From Lachnoclostridium sp. UBA903 (lineage in GTDB: Bacteria > Bacillota > Clostridia > Lachnospirales > Lachnospiraceae): a stretch of DNA of 24,439 nt. Positions 21,341 to 24,439 of this stretch are shown one piece after another. The translations under genes were made by a program, and so were the position numbers. How positions within the stretch are numbered: the first letter of the stretch is position 1; every line of letters begins with the position of its first letter. The notes under the pieces were generated by a model. It saw nothing but the letters and a program-made list of their open reading frames with translations, had not been told where the DNA came from and did no database searches. Where the stretch lies: positions 67,730 to 92,168 of the forward strand of contig DBEP01000051.1 in assembly GCA_002294045.1 (NCBI GenBank). The letters run 5' to 3'.

Positions 21341-21970
21341 TTGGCTAAAGAAAAAAAAGAAAATTTCAATGCTGAAGATTCAAAAAAGGAAAATATCCTA
21401 AATGCAGCGATAGCCGAATTTTCACATGGTTACGAAAAAGCTTCGACAGACGCCATCGTAAAATCGGCTGGCGTATCCAAAGGGCTACTATACCATTATT
21501 TTGGAACAAAAAAAGATTTATTCGTAGCCACATATGATTATGCTGTTAACGCTATGCTATCGGAGTTTCATGATTTAATTAACTTGAATCAAAAGGATAT
21601 TTTGGAACGCTGGCGGCAAATCATATTCCTTAAAATGGACTTGATGAAAAAACACCCGATGATTTTTACTTTTGTCGCAAACGCGCAGTTTCCCGATAGC
21701 GATGAAGTCAAAAACAATATCGTGGAGCAGCAAAACAAGATTTTAGACGCCGAATCTCCCAAATTGTTTTCTGACATTGACCGCTCCCTGTTCCGTGAGG
21801 ACATTGATGTGGATACGGTGCTCCGGGTCATATTCTTCACCATGAAGGGCTATTCAGAGAGTCAAGCCGAACCTGCAAAAACAACGGAGGAATATTATGG
21901 CGAATACGAACGGTATATAAGCGAAGTAGAACGGTATATCCGTTTCTTCAGAGAAAATTTTTATCGATAG
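21341..21970 (+). CDS. TetR/AcrR-family regulator 2
   Basis: A 209-residue regulator. The HTH runs from NILNAAIAEFSHGYEKASTD to IVKSAGVSKGLLYHYFGTKK, with the recognition helix ending in LLYHYF near residues 49-54. The ligand domain is helical without known signature. The TTG at 21341 with TTGGAGGGC upstream is the likely start; the in-frame ATG at 21308 lies in the third operator and has no ribosome site. It should control its own promoter and, through the leader that follows, the ABC genes at 22207. It is not closely similar to TetR 1, so the two modules have separate origins. Confidence 0.92.
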   Translation: MAKEKKENFNAEDSKKENILNAAIAEFSHGYEKASTDAIVKSAGVSKGLLYHYFGTKKDLFVATYDYAVNAMLSEFHDLINLNQKDILERWRQIIFLKMDLMKKHPMIFTFVANAQFPDSDEVKNNIVEQQNKILDAESPKLFSDIDRSLFREDIDVDTVLRVIFFTMKGYSESQAEPAKTTEEYYGEYERYISEVERYIRFFRENFYR

Positions 21971-21979
21971 GGGGGAGAA

Positions 21980-22190
21980 GTGTGAAGAAAAAAACATCTT
22001 CACACCAGAAGAACCTCGAAATGAGCACAAAGGGTGCTCATTCCAAGCTTCTTCCCTTATTATTTGTGATGCCGCAGAAGCGGCATCATGTCTGAAAGGT
22101 TGAAAGAAAATAAAGTATGAAGAAAGGATGCCACTAACAGATTCTTTCAACCTATTTATTTGTGGCAGTATCGCAAGCAGGCTTGCGATA
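21980..22190 (+). ncRNA. Hairpin-rich leader RNA upstream of the ABC genes
   Basis: Five stems lie in 211 bases: GTGTGAAGA/TCTTCACAC (21980-22005), AATGAGCAC/GTGCTCATT (22020-22042), TGATGCCGC/GCGGCATCA (22067-22088), AGGTTGAAAGAA/TTCTTTCAACCT (22097-22153) and TATCGCAAGC/GCTTGCGATA (22169-22190). The loop of stem 4 holds GATGCC, which competes for GGCATC of stem 3, and TGCCAC, which can pair with GTGGCA at 22162-22167. That would make a pseudoknot or an alternative fold. A six-codon frame, MKKGCH, lies in the same loop (22117-22137). No long T-run is present; ATTTATTT follows stem 4. It looks like a regulatory leader of unknown class. Confidence 0.5.
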
Positions 22191-22206
22191 TGCAATGGGT
22201 ATAAAA

Positions 22207-23112
22207 ATGAAAGTTATCGAGATTAAAAATCTCACCAAGAATTTCGGCAACACAAAGGCGCTGAATGGTTTGAGTTTTTCGGTTGAACGAGGCAGCGTAT
22301 ATGGATTTATCGGCCCAAATGGGGCGGGCAAAACCACAACCATACGGATACTTCTTGGAATACTGCGCAAAAGTTCTGGAGAAGTGACGGTATTGGGAGG
22401 CAATCCGTACCATAATGCGGTAGAGCTGCATCGCCGCTTGGTATATGTGCCGGGCGACGTGGCTCTGTGGCCCAATCTTACAGGTGCGGAAGTCATTGAC
22501 CTGTTAGGGCGGCTTCACGGCGGTATTGACATGGCTAAACGCAAAATGCTTTTGGAACGTTTTCAGTTTGACCCTACAAAAAAATGCCGCACTTACTCAA
22601 AGGGCAACCGACAAAAGGTTGCTCTGATAGCTGCGCTCTCCTGTGAGGCGGAGCTATTACTATTGGATGAACCCACCAGCGGCCTTGACCCTTTAATGGA
22701 GCAGGTATTTCAGAGCTGTGTAGCAGAGGCGAAAGCAGCCGGAAAGACGGTTTTACTGTCAAGCCACATTCTGTCACAAGTGGAGACCTTGTGCGACCAG
22801 ATAGGCATAATTAAGCAAGGGGTCATTGTGGATTCGGGCGCATTGGCCGATATGCGCCACCTTACGCGTACTAAAATAGTTGTTCAAACTATCAATCCCG
22901 CCACCAACTTGCATAAAATACCCGGTGTCCACAACGCCACATTGCAAGATGGCGAATGGCACTTCGCGGCAGATTCCGAAGTTATGGATGCCGTTATGCA
23001 ATTCCTCGTACCGTTCGGCATTAAAGCACTCACAGCGGAGCCGCCTACATTGGAGGAATTGTTCATGCAGCATTATAGCGCCGACACACAGAAGGAGGGG
23101 AAGCGGCAATGA
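22207..23112 (+). CDS. ABC transporter ATP-binding protein, antibiotic-exporter type
   Basis: A 301-residue ATPase: Walker A GPNGAGKT (36-43), signature YSKGNRQKVALIAA (130-143), Walker B LLLLDEPTSGLDP, switch His187 in LSSHILSQVE. The Q-loop reads LVYVPGDVALWP, without Gln. The last 70 residues form a C-terminal domain of the BcrA/TnrB2-like long ATPases, ending in PPTLEELFMQHY. Start: ATG 22207 is preferred on protein similarity; ATG 22195 is in frame, and GTG 22162 would translate the stem at 22169-22190. None has a good Shine-Dalgarno, so initiation may depend on the leader fold. The stop overlaps the permease start as ATGA. Confidence 0.92.
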   Translation: MKVIEIKNLTKNFGNTKALNGLSFSVERGSVYGFIGPNGAGKTTTIRILLGILRKSSGEVTVLGGNPYHNAVELHRRLVYVPGDVALWPNLTGAEVIDLLGRLHGGIDMAKRKMLLERFQFDPTKKCRTYSKGNRQKVALIAALSCEAELLLLDEPTSGLDPLMEQVFQSCVAEAKAAGKTVLLSSHILSQVETLCDQIGIIKQGVIVDSGALADMRHLTRTKIVVQTINPATNLHKIPGVHNATLQDGEWHFAADSEVMDAVMQFLVPFGIKALTAEPPTLEELFMQHYSADTQKEGKRQ

Positions 23113-24439
23113 AAAGGCACTCATTTACAGGCACTTTATCGCTGGCAAGGCTTTACCTTCGGCGCGACCGCTGGTTGCTTCCCCTGTGGATATTGCTTCC
23201 GGTGTTAATATCCGTAAGTGTTGTAAGCAGTGCCGCGGTGTATCAGGATTTGCGATTATTCGTCGAAGAATTAACGGCAAATCCGCTTATATCGTCTATT
23301 TTAGGGCCGGGAATGTCACCCGATGTTGCAGGCGTGGTCGTATGGCGCTCCACTGGCCAAATCGTTCTGATTTTAGGTATTGCCATGATGCTGACAGTTA
23401 TCCGCCACACCCGCAGCGAGGAAGAAGCCGGACGAAACGAATTGCTTCGCGCTTATGTTACAGGCCCCTATGCCTCATTAACGGCCGCTCTACTCATCGC
23501 CTGCATCAGCAGTATGTTGGCAGGTCTGTTAGTGGCAGTTTACTTTGTTTCATTGGGGCAGGCAGTAAGCAGTTCTTTTGTATTCGGCATGATGATCGCT
23601 TTGGCGAGCTGTGTTCATGCGGGCGTTGGTGGCTTGGCCGCACAGCTTAACAAAGGGGCCGATAAGGCAAGAGGCATTGCATTGGCATTTGCTGGTGCAG
23701 AAGTATTTTTCCTGATTATCAATAACAGTCAAGGGTCTTATTCTGGTTGGGCATGGCTTTCACCAATGGCGTGGCACAGAGTGGCACAGCCTTTTTATGG
23801 AGACAAGGCTTTATCGCTGGTTTTTATGGTGCTTCTCCTTGCAATTCCGCTGGTAGTCGCTTATACTTTGTCTACCCGACGTGACCTTGGGGAAGGCATC
23901 TTTCCAGAGAAATCGGGCAGGGCGCAAGCCGCAGCCGGATTTCGCAGCCCTCTTGCTCTTGCATGGCGCTTGCAAAAAGGTTCCGCTATTGGCGTACTTG
24001 TGGGAATTGTACTAATAGGTGGTGCTGTCGGTGGTATGGCACAAAGCGTATCAGAAACCGCAGGCATCGGTGATTTGATCGGTGGTCTTGGCGGGATGAA
24101 CTGGATGGCGGAGGTTGGTAATCGTAACGCATTCATCGGTGTATTTATCTACATTTTAACAATGGCAATAGCCGCCTATACGATAATGAGCGTTTTACGT
24201 CTGCAAAAAGAGGAATATGAGTATCATGCGGAAATGATACTGGCAAAACCGGTAAGCCGTACACAATGGATGTTCAGCAATTTGTTGGTTTCTATGCTGT
24301 GTGTCACTGGCATTATGCTTACATTGGGATTTTCTTCTGGCTTAATGTTTGGACTGGGCAGCAGTGATTTTGGGCAGTCTTTTCAGAGCGTATGGCTGAT
24401 GTGTGTTTCAAAAATCCCGGTGGTGTGGGTAATGGCGGG
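23109..24439 (+). CDS. ABC exporter permease, TnrB3-like, 3' end outside window
   Basis: The frame opens at ATG 23109 inside the ATPase stop and stays open for 443 codons to the window end. It encodes a large membrane protein: a basic N-terminus (RLYLRRDRWLLPLWILL), then about nine hydrophobic segments so far. It has the same layout as the roughly 530-residue permeases of tetronasin-type exporters. The cytoplasmic segment RHTRSEEEAGRNELLRAY and its second-half counterpart QKEEYEYHAEMILAKPVSRT show the internal repeat of that family. With the ATPase it should form a drug exporter controlled by TetR 2. Roughly 90 residues are expected to lie beyond the window. Confidence 0.88.
   Translation, partial: MKRHSFTGTLSLARLYLRRDRWLLPLWILLPVLISVSVVSSAAVYQDLRLFVEELTANPLISSILGPGMSPDVAGVVVWRSTGQIVLILGIAMMLTVIRHTRSEEEAGRNELLRAYVTGPYASLTAALLIACISSMLAGLLVAVYFVSLGQAVSSSFVFGMMIALASCVHAGVGGLAAQLNKGADKARGIALAFAGAEVFFLIINNSQGSYSGWAWLSPMAWHRVAQPFYGDKALSLVFMVLLLAIPLVVAYTLSTRRDLGEGIFPEKSGRAQAAAGFRSPLALAWRLQKGSAIGVLVGIVLIGGAVGGMAQSVSETAGIGDLIGGLGGMNWMAEVGNRNAFIGVFIYILTMAIAAYTIMSVLRLQKEEYEYHAEMILAKPVSRTQWMFSNLLVSMLCVTGIMLTLGFSSGLMFGLGSSDFGQSFQSVWLMCVSKIPVVWVMA

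Noticed and set aside
22880..23650. Long + strand reading frame of 256 codons
   Set aside because: It is out of frame with both the ATPase and the permease, lacks a ribosome site and is rich in Arg, Ser and Cys. The permease frame from 23109 is open to the window end and has clear membrane segments.
1..24439. CRISPR arrays, tRNA or rRNA genes, integrases or transposases
   Set aside because: No spaced direct repeats, no cloverleaf with CCA-like end, and no recombinase-like protein was seen. The mobile origin of the second half rests on KTR genes, decay and composition only.

Overview
The window looks like a low-GC Firmicute, most likely a gut Clostridia/Lachnospiraceae-type chromosome. The reasons are AGGAGG-type Shine-Dalgarno sites, TTG/GTG starts, many U-tailed intrinsic terminators, a PRD/PTS regulator and the cargo gene families. 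This is inference from style and families; no rRNA or tRNA is present to fix the taxon. Every supported gene lies on the + strand.

Region 1 (1-8290) looks like resident chromosome. It holds the 3' end of a homocitrate/isopropylmalate-synthase-type gene and a tight lactose/cellobiose-type PTS operon (EIIB, EIIC, EIIA, then a GH1 phospho-beta-glycosidase). After these come a DMT/EamA transporter, a LicR/MtlR-type PTS regulator (HTH, PRDs, degenerate EIIB, EIIA) and a signal-peptide-bearing repeat protein with a C-terminal membrane anchor. The PTS/GH1 cassette has two non-standard catalytic positions: the GH1 acid/base Glu is Gln, and the EIIC GIHG His is Ser. The regulator probably senses this PTS and switches the operon.

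Region 2 (about 8345-24439) looks like acquired, mosaic cargo: a stack of drug or antimicrobial-peptide exporter modules, each with its own regulator. In order: (a) a small membrane protein plus XRE repressor behind a consensus promoter flanked by twin operators; (b) an OmpR-type response regulator and histidine kinase followed by an EcsA-like ATPase and a large permease; (c) PadR, two tandem DUF1048 proteins and a DrrA/DrrB-type exporter, visibly GC-richer; (d) a collapsed ATPase-FtsX remnant; (e) TetR, a MacB/LolD-type ATPase and an FtsX permease; (f) TetR, a hairpin-rich leader, an ATPase and a permease cut by the window end.

Three copies of a cysteine-rich KTR zinc-ribbon gene punctuate the stack. 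The middle copy is intact; the first is 3'-degenerate and the third is 5'-truncated and frameshifted. Each sits directly behind a module. The last two end in the same AGAGCCGATAA...TCGGCTCTTT terminator, after which the sequences diverge. Together with the ATPase-FtsX remnant and the frameshifted fragment at 13460-13644, this suggests an island built by repeated insertion, recombination and deletion. The most unusual pieces are the KTR/terminator punctuation, the five-hairpin leader before the last ABC transporter, and the atypical PTS/GH1 pair.
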